Origin: Anaerolineales bacterium
Lineage (GTDB): Bacteria; Chloroflexota; Anaerolineae; Anaerolineales; UBA4823
Direction of reading: 5' to 3'
Length of the DNA stretch: 64,000 bases
Assembly (NCBI GenBank): GCA_020060465.1
Contig: JAGVAD010000012.1
Coordinates: 1 to 64,000, forward strand
Shown here: in pieces, positions 51,864-60,571 of the stretch
Layout of the letters: the number at the start of each line of letters is the position of its first letter
Position numbering within the stretch: the stretch's first letter is position 1
Program-made: the position numbers and the translations under genes
Notes under the pieces: model-generated
The model's input: only the letters and a program-made list of their open reading frames with translations
The model's database searches: none
Told to the model about the DNA's origin: nothing

Positions 51864-54800
51864 ATGATGGGCTCTTTGTGCGCTAATTGCGGCTTTCATA
51901 ACCCGCCAGGTATGCGTTTCTGTGGGAATTGTGGAACACGCCTGGCGCAAGCGCCTTCGGCTGGCATGCCGCCGTCATCCGCGCCCAGCCCCACATCGCC
52001 AGAGTTTGGCGCAATGATGGGTGCAGATCTGGCGGAGCGTCTGCGTCGCGCCGGCTTGGAGGCTGCGGGTCAGCGCCGGCACGTCACCGTGCTTTTCGCT
52101 GACATCTCCGGCTTCACCGCGCTTTCAGAACGGATTGACAGCGAAGATTTATATAACCTGGTTCAAGACTATATCCGCGTTTTAGCCAATAATGTCTATA
52201 AATATGAGGGGGTGGTGGATAAGATCACCGGCGACGGCATCATGGCTCTTTTTGGCGCGCCGATCTCGCACGAAAACAACTCAGAGCGGGCAGTGCGCGC
52301 AGCGTTGGATATGCAAAGCGACCTGAAGGAGCTGAGCCAAAAAACGGCGCGCGAGTTGGGCGCAGAGATACGAGTGCGTATTGGTTTGCATTCTGGCCTG
52401 GTGATTGTAGGCGGGATCGGCGCTAATGATTTGGTGTTGAACTATACAGCCATTGGGGATACTGTCAACCTGGCGCACCGCATTGAGGAGGCAGCGCAGC
52501 CCGGTTCCATCCTGATCAGCGAAGCTGTTTTTCGCCAGGTGCGCCCCTTTTTCGAATGCCGGCGAGTTGCTGCACTGAACCCAAAAGGCTTCACGCATCC
52601 GGTGATTGCCTATGAAGTGATTGGTGAGAAAAGCCAGCCTGGGCAGGTGCGCGGCATTGAGGGGTTACGCGCGCCGATGATCGGCCGCGAGGCGGAATTG
52701 ATGCAGCTCAAGCGAGCGGTGCAGGATTTGATGGAAAATCGTCGCGGACAGTTTGTCCTGATTACTGGCGAAGCCGGTTTGGGAAAAAGCCGCCTGGCGG
52801 CTGAATTCAAAGCCTGGCTGGATGTTTCGCAGTTGCGCATCTTGGAAGGGCAGAGTCTGGCGTATCGTCGGGTCTCGTATTGGCTTATACGAGATGTGCT
52901 ATACCACTATTTGGAGATGCCCATCACCGCGCCACCGCTTAAAGTGCGTGAGCGTTTGCATCAGCGATTGTTTCAAACCATGGGTATACAGGCTGAGGAT
53001 GCGCTCCCTTATTTGGAATTGTTGATGTCGCTGCCTTTATCAGATCCACAAGCAGCGCAGCGATTCGAATTAATCGAAGCCAGTCAATTGCGTCAGCATA
53101 TCTTCCTGACGATGTATGACTTGCTCATCCTCGAGGCGCGCAAACAACCCTTACTGATTATCCTTGAGGATTTGCACTGGGCTGATGAGGCTTCATTGGA
53201 AATGTTGGCTTTCCTGTTGGATGCGTTGCGCCAATCGCCGATCTTCTTCCTGGCGGTTTCTCGCAGCATACAATCGGGTGCTTTGGAACGCGCAGCCATT
53301 TGGGCCAGGCAGAACCTGGGTGAACGCTTTTGCCATATCCAGCTCCAATCTTTATCGCGCGATCAAAGCCGACAACTCTTGAATCTGTTGCTATCCATTC
53401 CCAATTTGCCCGACCCATTGCGCGAACAGATTTTGTTGCGGGCGGCAGGCGTGCCGTTCTATCTGGAAGAGACTTTGCGCATGTTGATAGATCAAGGCGT
53501 ATTGCAAAAAGAGAATGGGCGCTGGCGGGTAGCTGCAACGGTTCAACCCGCATCTTTGGGTGTGCCGGATACTTTGCAGGAATTGATTCTGACCCGCTTT
53601 GACCGTTTGGCGCCTGCTCAACGCCGCACATTGCAAGTAGCGGCTGTGATCGGTAAAGATTTCTCTTTGCCATTGCTCTCATCGGTGTTGTCACCGGAAG
53701 AAATCCCCGATTTGCCCGCCATTCTCGAATCTCTGGTGGAGCGAGAATTTATTCTGCCTCAGCAACCAGGGGAATCTGCTACGGAATATACTTTCCGCCA
53801 CATTTTGATGTCGGACGCCATTTATAGCACGCTGCTGCGCAAGGAGCGCAGCGCCCTGCATAGCCGCGTGGCGGAGACTATCGAACAACTCTATGCGGAT
53901 CGAATTGAAGACCAGGTGGAATTGTTGGCAAACCATTTCCGCTGGAGCACTCGCCTAGATCGAGCTTTGCATTATCTGATCTTAGCCGGGCAAAAAGCGT
54001 TTCGCAATCATGTAAATCAACAAGCGCGAGCCCATTACGAGGCAGCGCTGGATTTGTTGAAGCAGGTGGAATTTGAACCTTATCAGGCTTATCAGATCCA
54101 TGTCGGGTTAGGGGATTGCCTGATGTTTTCCGGCGAATATCCGGAAGCCAGAAAGCATTATGAACACGCTTTGCAGCAGATACAACAAGAGTCGTCTGGC
54201 GAGAAAGCGCGTGAAAGAAGCTCGGTGTTGCGCAAGATTGCCCGTACCCATGAACGACAGGGCGATTATGACATTGCTTTGCAGCGTCTATCTGAAGCGC
54301 AGGATGCGCTTGGGTCAGATGATCACCGCTATATCAGCGAGCAAGCCAGGATATGGAATGACCGTGCATGGATCTATTTCCGCCGTGGAGAGCTGGCGGA
54401 GGCGGAGAGACTTTTGCGTGAGGCGTTGAGCCTGGTGGAAGATTCCGCCGATTACGATGTAATCGCTTCGATTTACAACCGGCTTGGCGGCATCGCCTAT
54501 AATCAGGGGGAGTGGGAGCAGGCGGCAAACGCGTTGCGAAAAAGCATCCAGATCCGCGAAGAAACCCACGATTTGGTAAATCTGGCTACCTTGCTGAACA
54601 ACCTTGGCCTTTTGGAAATCGAGATGGGGCGGCTGGATAGCGCCTTAGAGAACCTCACCCGCAGCTACGAATTGAAAAAGCGTCTGAACCAACCCGAAGG
54701 CGTCGCCATGGCGCTGAACAACCTGGGCTGGCTACGCATTCAGCGTGGTGAATTGGGCGAAGCTCGCTCAGCTTTGCAACAGGCGCTGGAAATGGCGCGG

Positions 54801-55358
54801 CAAATTGGTTATTCTTCTTTATATCAGCAGATCTTGAGAAATTTTGGCGAATTGCACCTGGCTGCCCAAGATTGGAGTGCGGCGCTGACCGTGTTAGATG
54901 AAAACAGGCGCGCGTTAGAAGAACTGGGCGCGGAAGATCAATTAATCGAAGCTTATTGTTATCTAGGCGAAGCATCATTGGGGCTGGAAAATATCGAGGC
55001 AGCGCGGGTCTGGGCGGAGAAAGCCAAAGAACTATTGGAAAGGTGTGAAAGCCGCTCCGGGGAGCGCCTGGCTTTACAACGCGGCGAATATCTTCGTTTT
55101 CAGGGAATGCTGGCTATTGCATGTAAGAATTGGCCTCAGGCGCAGGAATATCTCAACGAAGGCGAAGCGATCTTTCAGGAACTGCAAAGCCGGTTGCTTT
55201 TGGCGCGGGTTCTATTTCAGAAGGGTGAGTTAGCGAGGGTGCAAACGGATTATGTAGCCGCGCGAGATTATTACGCTCAAGCAGCCCAAATCTTCAAAGA
55301 GGTTGGCGCGCTGTTAGATGCGAAGAGAGCCAGAGAAGTCTATAACAGCCTTTCATAA
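51864..55358 (+). CDS. Zinc ribbon - class III nucleotide cyclase - AAA ATPase - TPR protein
   Basis: 1164 aa, cytoplasmic. Zinc ribbon at 6-26 (CANC...CGNC). Class III adenylate/guanylate cyclase domain about 65-215 with metal Asp residues (LFADISGFTALSER, TGDGIMALFG) and transition-state Asn/Arg (IGDTVNLAHRIE), so likely active. An ATPase domain with Walker A TGEAGLGKSRLAAEF near 294 and Walker B LLIILEDLHWADE near 435. From about 680 to the end are TPR repeats (for example ATLLNNLGLLEIEMGRLDSAL). The layout is like large signalling ATPases (STAND type). ATG 51864 has AAGGGTAAG upstream. Input unknown. Confidence 0.88.
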   Translation: MMGSLCANCGFHNPPGMRFCGNCGTRLAQAPSAGMPPSSAPSPTSPEFGAMMGADLAERLRRAGLEAAGQRRHVTVLFADISGFTALSERIDSEDLYNLVQDYIRVLANNVYKYEGVVDKITGDGIMALFGAPISHENNSERAVRAALDMQSDLKELSQKTARELGAEIRVRIGLHSGLVIVGGIGANDLVLNYTAIGDTVNLAHRIEEAAQPGSILISEAVFRQVRPFFECRRVAALNPKGFTHPVIAYEVIGEKSQPGQVRGIEGLRAPMIGREAELMQLKRAVQDLMENRRGQFVLITGEAGLGKSRLAAEFKAWLDVSQLRILEGQSLAYRRVSYWLIRDVLYHYLEMPITAPPLKVRERLHQRLFQTMGIQAEDALPYLELLMSLPLSDPQAAQRFELIEASQLRQHIFLTMYDLLILEARKQPLLIILEDLHWADEASLEMLAFLLDALRQSPIFFLAVSRSIQSGALERAAIWARQNLGERFCHIQLQSLSRDQSRQLLNLLLSIPNLPDPLREQILLRAAGVPFYLEETLRMLIDQGVLQKENGRWRVAATVQPASLGVPDTLQELILTRFDRLAPAQRRTLQVAAVIGKDFSLPLLSSVLSPEEIPDLPAILESLVEREFILPQQPGESATEYTFRHILMSDAIYSTLLRKERSALHSRVAETIEQLYADRIEDQVELLANHFRWSTRLDRALHYLILAGQKAFRNHVNQQARAHYEAALDLLKQVEFEPYQAYQIHVGLGDCLMFSGEYPEARKHYEHALQQIQQESSGEKARERSSVLRKIARTHERQGDYDIALQRLSEAQDALGSDDHRYISEQARIWNDRAWIYFRRGELAEAERLLREALSLVEDSADYDVIASIYNRLGGIAYNQGEWEQAANALRKSIQIREETHDLVNLATLLNNLGLLEIEMGRLDSALENLTRSYELKKRLNQPEGVAMALNNLGWLRIQRGELGEARSALQQALEMARQIGYSSLYQQILRNFGELHLAAQDWSAALTVLDENRRALEELGAEDQLIEAYCYLGEASLGLENIEAARVWAEKAKELLERCESRSGERLALQRGEYLRFQGMLAIACKNWPQAQEYLNEGEAIFQELQSRLLLARVLFQKGELARVQTDYVAARDYYAQAAQIFKEVGALLDAKRAREVYNSLS

Positions 55359-55752
55359 CCCTGAAGCAGGTTAGTCAAAAATCATTTTCCTGCCTACGCT
55401 CCGGTTGGTAAGAGGGGATACTGATTTGAGCGCTTTTTAGTTGGTCCCTGGACGAGCGAAAATATATCGTAACTTCTATCGTATATTCTGCGGTTTGAGC
55501 CGGCCCAGTATGTGTTAATCATTTACCAATTTGCTGTTAATAATATTGTAAAAAACGTGTAAAAGGTATATAATGGATAGTACAAAAGTCATGGCATTAT
55601 AAAATGTCCATCAATGCAGCGTGAAACCAGTGTAAATTCGGTCAAAACATCTCATAACCAAACCCCATAAAATGGGGGAAAGGGGGAAGAATGACCCCCA
55701 CAAAACACCGGGCGAGATCTTCGGTGTATCACCTCAGCAGGGGATGATGAAG
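55359..55752. other. 394-bp intergenic region upstream of the lipoprotein gene
   Basis: Contains a good sigma-70-type promoter (55546-55574) and a leader of about 170 nt. A weak hairpin after the cyclase stop (CAGG...CCTG) may end that gene. No small gene or known RNA element was recognised. Confidence 0.6.
55546..55574 (+). promoter_or_regulatory. Promoter of the secreted lipoprotein gene
   Basis: TTGTAA (55546-55551), 17-nt spacer, TATAAT (55569-55574). Start near 55581. Confidence 0.7.
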
Positions 55753-57321
55753 ATGATGAAACAAAATCTGTTGTTTCTGGCTGTATTGCTCTTCGTCTTT
55801 TTGGCGGCTGGGTGCGAAGGGGGGGAGGATGTCGCGTTCTATGCAACGCCAAGCCTGTCTTATAGCATTGACCCGGTGTTTCGCGAATTCTATAACTATC
55901 GCGGCGGCGAAAGCCGGCTGGGTAAGGCAATCTCGCCGCCTTTCCAGGAAGGCCGAAAGACGGTGCAGTTTGTCGAGGCGGGCAAAATGATCTTCGATCC
56001 AGACGCGCCAGTCAAGGACTTGTTTCGCATGGCCCCGTTGGGTGTTGAAATGTGGGCAAGCGAACCGCCTGTCGAACCGCCCGCTCACCCTGGATTGCAT
56101 TACATTGCAGGGCATATCATCTTCCCTGATTTTTACCCGTTATATGAACAATTAGGCGCTCAGATGGTCGGCAAGCCGCTGACCGAGGTTAAATTTAATC
56201 CAATTCGTCAGCGTTATGAACAATATTTTGAAAACCTGGGTTTCTATCGCTTAATTGGTAGCTCTGAAGTGCGTTTGTTATCTTACGGCGTTTGGGCTTG
56301 TAAGGAGCGTTGCCCTTTGACGGAGCCGACCTGGCGGGATAGCATCATTGATACCCATAGCGTAGATGCGATTGATCCAACCTTCAAACCCTTCGTGACG
56401 GAGAAGGGAATAGATTTTACCGGCTCTGCCCTGGAAACGGCGCGCCGCGCCGATGATGGGAAATGGGAGCAGATTCTGGAGAATATTGTTCTGGTCGCCG
56501 AAGCGGCTAATCAGTCCGAGAGCGTGGCGCTGCGCCCGGTGAGCGAAATGTTGAATATCTTGCCGGATGCACCGCGCCCATATAGCGGCGATCCCAACAA
56601 TTATTTTTACCCCGCTCAGGACAGCAACCTGGGCTACGAAATCCCGAATTTCTTTTGGGAATATATTGAAAAACACGGCAACATTGCTGTCTTTGGCGCG
56701 CCCATCACGCACTACACTCCGTTCGATCAAATGCGCTATCATCAGTGTTTCCAAAATCTATGCCTGTTTTACGACCCCGGCGCTCCCGAAGGAGCGCGCA
56801 TCCGCCCCGAGCCGCTGGGTTATGCGTATAAGGTGTTGTATGGGAAACCGGCGTTACAACCGACGCCTGTCCCGACGCTGACCCTGGCGCCCACTCGCAC
56901 TCCAGAACCGCCTCTCACAGTGACGCTTGAGCCTGCGCCAGCCAGCCCCTCCCCGCTGGGCCCTGAGCAACCACCTCAACCGCCAGGCATCGTCGTTCCA
57001 GGCATGCGGGAAATCGCCATGCAGGTTTGGGAGCGTTACACGGTTGTGAAGACCCTTCAATCGCAGGAAATTGGGGTTTGGATTTTGGAAAACAATCATC
57101 CCATGGTGGGGCAAACGGCGGAATTGACGCTGAAATTGCCGGATGGCAGCGAGCAGGTTTATACGCTGGCGCCCACCGATCTCAATGGACAGGCCAGCAT
57201 CACATTACCGGCGATTGAAGCCCCAAACGGGGCGTTGATTTACTACAAAGCCTGCGTTCCCGTGGCGGCGGATCTGCGCACTTGCATCGCCGATTACTTC
57301 GTCATCTGGAATACGCCCTAG
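55753..57321 (+). CDS. Secreted lipoprotein with LGFP-like repeats
   Basis: 522 aa from ATG 55753, which has AGGGGA 8 nt upstream; nearby in-frame ATGs at 55744-55756 cannot be excluded. Signal peptide with lipobox LAAGC. The body holds three loose copies of a repeat (FREFYNYRGGESRLGKAIS near 40; FYPLYEQLGAQMVGKPLT; YIEKHGNIAVFGAPIT near 340), each followed by a YFE/CFQN segment. Similar repeats are frequent in Chloroflexota secreted proteins. A P/T-rich linker (about 395-430) leads to an Ig-like C-terminal domain. Probable cell-surface binding protein. Confidence 0.8.
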   Translation: MMKQNLLFLAVLLFVFLAAGCEGGEDVAFYATPSLSYSIDPVFREFYNYRGGESRLGKAISPPFQEGRKTVQFVEAGKMIFDPDAPVKDLFRMAPLGVEMWASEPPVEPPAHPGLHYIAGHIIFPDFYPLYEQLGAQMVGKPLTEVKFNPIRQRYEQYFENLGFYRLIGSSEVRLLSYGVWACKERCPLTEPTWRDSIIDTHSVDAIDPTFKPFVTEKGIDFTGSALETARRADDGKWEQILENIVLVAEAANQSESVALRPVSEMLNILPDAPRPYSGDPNNYFYPAQDSNLGYEIPNFFWEYIEKHGNIAVFGAPITHYTPFDQMRYHQCFQNLCLFYDPGAPEGARIRPEPLGYAYKVLYGKPALQPTPVPTLTLAPTRTPEPPLTVTLEPAPASPSPLGPEQPPQPPGIVVPGMREIAMQVWERYTVVKTLQSQEIGVWILENNHPMVGQTAELTLKLPDGSEQVYTLAPTDLNGQASITLPAIEAPNGALIYYKACVPVAADLRTCIADYFVIWNTP

Positions 57322-57357
57322 CAACTTACAAAACTTTTTCATACAAGCAACCATTCG

Positions 57358-57390
57358 CCGCGGCCCGTTCGTTGGCCGCGGTTTTCATTG
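57358..57390 (+). terminator. Terminator after the lipoprotein gene
   Basis: 8-bp GC stem (57358-57365 with 57374-57381), 8-nt loop, then TTTTCATT. It lies between convergent genes. Confidence 0.75.
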
Positions 57391-57409
57391 TTGAGCGATC
57401 CAATTTGAT

Positions 57410-58588
57410 TTAGCAGGGCGGCAGGCCGCTAATCTCGGCCGGCAGGTGCGGCAGGTCCAGGCATGCGTCGTCGCAAAAGAGCATTGCCCGTTCGATGACG
57501 TTGCGCAATTCACGGATGTTGCCCGGCCAATCGTGCGCCATCAAGGCTTGCATGGCGCGCGGCGCGACATCCTGAATGTTCATGCCCATACGCTGGTTGT
57601 TGCGTCGGATAAACAACCCGGTTAGCTCTGGAATATCCTGTTTGCGCTCACGCAGCGGTGGAAGGTGCAGGTCCACTACTTTGAGACGGTAATAGAGGTC
57701 TTCGCGAAAACGACCGTCGGAGATCAGCGTCGGCAGATGGCGGTTGGAAGCAGCCAGCACCTGCACGTCCACGCGGATCAGGTTGACGCCGCCCACCCGC
57801 CGAAAGGCGTGTTCCTCCAGGGCGCGTAGCAGCTTAGCCTGCATATCCGGCGGCATGGACGAAATTTCATCCAGGAACAAGATGCCGCCGTCGGCCACTT
57901 CCATCAGTCCCAGCTTGCGTTTTTCTGCGCCAGTGAAAGCTCCGGCCTCGTAGCCAAAGAGTTCGGATTCCAGCACAGTGCTTTGAATGGCCGCGCAATT
58001 AATGGCGATAAAAGGTTTGTTGGCGCGCGGCCCCATGCGGTGGATGGCGTTAGCCAGCACCTCTTTGCCGGTGCCTGTCTCGCCGGTGATCAACACAGAT
58101 ACCGACGCTTCGGCTGCCCGTTGGGCGTGATTCATCAGAGCGCGCATCTGTGCTGTATTGCCGACGATATAATCCTCTTCATCTTGACGACGTTGACGTA
58201 AATGCGCCAGCTCACGCCGCAGCGCTACCACCTCCTCGGCGCGCAGAATGGATTTTTCTAATTGCGTCAGGCTGATCGGTTTTTGTAGAAAGTCATGCGC
58301 GCCGTTTTTCATGGCCTCCACTGCCATGTCAATATCCCCATAAGCAGTGATTAGAATAATCGGCGGGCGCGTCGCAAGTGTAGCAGTCTCATCCAGCAGA
58401 CGAGGCCCATAGCCGTCGGGGAGTTGGACATCCAAAAGGATGATGTCTGCCTTGCCCTGTTGCAGGCATTTACGCGCTTCGCTTAACGTCGCCACCCCGA
58501 TCGTTTCGTAACCTCGCCCATTCAAGAAATTGCTAATGTTGATCTGGGCGTTTTCTTCGTCATCTACAATCAATATCGTAGCGCTCAT
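57410..58588 (-). CDS. NtrC-type sigma-54 activator lacking a DNA-binding domain
   Basis: 392 aa. Receiver 1-120 with acceptor Asp53 ([12 protein letters not shown]) and Lys in [11 protein letters not shown]+ domain from about 140: Walker [16 protein letters not shown], sigma-54 contact loop GAFTGA, Walker [14 protein letters not shown], and the sensor part [13 protein letters not shown]. It ends at [11 protein letters not shown], with no Fis-type HTH. Activators without DNA binding exist (for example FlgR of Helicobacter) and act from solution. GAGGATC box. Third gene of the rpoN operon, 9 nt after the kinase. Confidence 0.92.
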   Translation of the reverse strand: MSATILIVDDEENAQINISNFLNGRGYETIGVATLSEARKCLQQGKADIILLDVQLPDGYGPRLLDETATLATRPPIILITAYGDIDMAVEAMKNGAHDFLQKPISLTQLEKSILRAEEVVALRRELAHLRQRRQDEEDYIVGNTAQMRALMNHAQRAAEASVSVLITGETGTGKEVLANAIHRMGPRANKPFIAINCAAIQSTVLESELFGYEAGAFTGAEKRKLGLMEVADGGILFLDEISSMPPDMQAKLLRALEEHAFRRVGGVNLIRVDVQVLAASNRHLPTLISDGRFREDLYYRLKVVDLHLPPLRERKQDIPELTGLFIRRNNQRMGMNIQDVAPRAMQALMAHDWPGNIRELRNVIERAMLFCDDACLDLPHLPAEISGLPPC

Positions 58589-58597
58589 AATAGATCC

Positions 58598-60553
58598 TCA
58601 GGGGACTGTAGTTTCTACAGCCGGCAGCCGCACATGGAAGATTGTGCCGCCAGGAAAGCTGGTCAGGTGGATATCGCCTTTATGGGCTGTGAGGATACGC
58701 TTGACAATCGCCAGACCCAGGCCGGTGCCGCCTTTTTCGGTGGTAAAGAAGGGTTGAAATACCTTATCCTGGAGTTCGAGAGGAATGCCTGGGCCGGTAT
58801 CCGCCACGCTGATTTCCAGGAATAACTGCCCGTCCTCGCGTGTGGGTGTGGCTTTAATGATCAGATGTCCCCCATCTGGCGTCATGGCCTGGACTGCATT
58901 GCTGATCAGGTTATTGAACACCTGCTCCAGGGCGCGCAGATTGCCTTCCACCTTCGGGCAATGGGCTTCTACGCGCAGATCGTATTGTACGTTCTGGCGG
59001 ACGATGCGCGGATGCAAGCGTTCCAGTAAACGGCGCAATAGCTGAACGACATCCAATGTTTCCATTTCATAGTCAGTGGGTTTGGCATAGGCTAACACAG
59101 ATTTCAGAAGTTCAGCCAGTCGGTCGCAATCCTGCAACATGCGGGCGATCACTGCCTGGTTTGCATCCTCCGGCGGCAGATTCATTGCCATAACCTGCAG
59201 GCCTGTGCTGATGTTGTTGATCGGATTGCGGACTTCGTGAGCAAAGACTGCCGTCACTTCGCCTAACAGGGCGCGCTGCTCCAACTGTTGGGTTTGCAAG
59301 CGGATCTGCTCTTGTTCGCTCAGGTCTTTAATCAGCGTCAAGACGCTTTCAATCTCTGAGCTTCGATGTACTGGAAAGATACGGATCAGCGCTGGAAAGG
59401 CTTCGCCGTTGCGCCGGTACAGGCGAGCACTACCCAAGTTGTGAATGGCGCTGCCCTCCAGCGCAGCGCTCAACGCCGGAAGCAGCGCCTCTGGGCCGAT
59501 CAGCACGTTTTCTACTCGCTGTCCGTTGACTTCGGCGCTGGCGTAGCCCATCATGAGTTCGGCGGATGGGCTCATATACGAGATGCGCAATTGCGCGTCG
59601 AGTACAATGACGCCCTCCTGAGAGTTTTCTTGCAATGTTTCCATCCGGCGCAATTTACCAGCCAGTTCCTCAATCTGCGCCTGTAGATGCTCAATCTGGA
59701 GAAAACGCTCAAAGATCGCGGAGAGGGTAGCCGCCAGAAGCTGGGCGAATCCCTGGGCAAGGTCAGCTTGCAGCGGCTGTGTGCTGCCAATGATTGCCAG
59801 CCCTACCACTGCTTTGGATTGACCAATGGGCGCGGAGGCCAGATAAGCATATTGCGCTGCTCTTGCGACCCGTTGCAGGTTACTCGCCGGGCGTTTCCCC
59901 GCTTGCCACAGGCGCGCCCGGTTCAATATCATCATCTCCTGGGCATCCAGGCTTTCCGGCAGTGCGGTTGCGCCCAGATCGGCGCAGCGTTGCAGAATAG
60001 GCTGATGGCTTTGCAACCGATAGACTGCCAGCGCGTCCGCGCCGCTCAAAGACTGGGCAGCCATCAACGCCGCTTGCAGGGCATCTTCCAGGCTGGCCTC
60101 GTTCAACGAGTTGATTAACTGGTGGAAGCCCTGCCAGAATCGAGCGAAGCGCTGCGGCGTGAACAGGCTGATGGCATATTCCGCCGGCTCCAGCAGCAGG
60201 AAAGCCTGTTTTCCTTTCGGCGCGGCGGGCAGCAAAATAAGGTTAGCGCGGAAGGCGGTCTGATTGCGCCGCAAGACAGTTTGCTCTGCACCTGGCTGGC
60301 CGGCTTCGCCGTTCCATTCTGGCAGCACGCTCTGCATCGCCATGCCGCTCAATTCCAGGCGCGAATATGCCGTTAACTCGCTAAAGCGGGGGTTTGCAAA
60401 AGCGATGCGCTGGCTGCGCGTATCCACCAGTAAAGCTGCATGGGGCAACATCTCAATGAACGCCTCATACCCTTCTGCGTCGCCTGGCGCATCTTTGGGT
60501 TGGGCGCGTTGGCCGATCAAATTGGAAAATGGAAAACCGTGCGAATCATTCAT
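58598..60553 (-). CDS. PAS-domain histidine kinase, partner of the sigma-54 activator
   Basis: 651 aa. N-terminal PAS (ALLVDTRSQRIAFANPRFSE), a GAF-like middle part (about 150-300), a second PAS (VIVLDAQLRISYMSPSAELM), HisKA with phospho-acceptor in VFAHEVRNPINNISTGLQ (near residue 450) and HATPase (NLISNAVQAMTPDGG, DTGPGIP, GGTGLGLAIVKRIL). NtrB-like layout. No TM, so a cytoplasmic sensor. No ribosome site before ATG 60553, which is 18 nt after the rpoN stop. The input is unknown. Confidence 0.9.
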   Translation of the reverse strand: MNDSHGFPFSNLIGQRAQPKDAPGDAEGYEAFIEMLPHAALLVDTRSQRIAFANPRFSELTAYSRLELSGMAMQSVLPEWNGEAGQPGAEQTVLRRNQTAFRANLILLPAAPKGKQAFLLLEPAEYAISLFTPQRFARFWQGFHQLINSLNEASLEDALQAALMAAQSLSGADALAVYRLQSHQPILQRCADLGATALPESLDAQEMMILNRARLWQAGKRPASNLQRVARAAQYAYLASAPIGQSKAVVGLAIIGSTQPLQADLAQGFAQLLAATLSAIFERFLQIEHLQAQIEELAGKLRRMETLQENSQEGVIVLDAQLRISYMSPSAELMMGYASAEVNGQRVENVLIGPEALLPALSAALEGSAIHNLGSARLYRRNGEAFPALIRIFPVHRSSEIESVLTLIKDLSEQEQIRLQTQQLEQRALLGEVTAVFAHEVRNPINNISTGLQVMAMNLPPEDANQAVIARMLQDCDRLAELLKSVLAYAKPTDYEMETLDVVQLLRRLLERLHPRIVRQNVQYDLRVEAHCPKVEGNLRALEQVFNNLISNAVQAMTPDGGHLIIKATPTREDGQLFLEISVADTGPGIPLELQDKVFQPFFTTEKGGTGLGLAIVKRILTAHKGDIHLTSFPGGTIFHVRLPAVETTVP

Positions 60554-60571
60554 GTTGACCGTGGGAATCGT

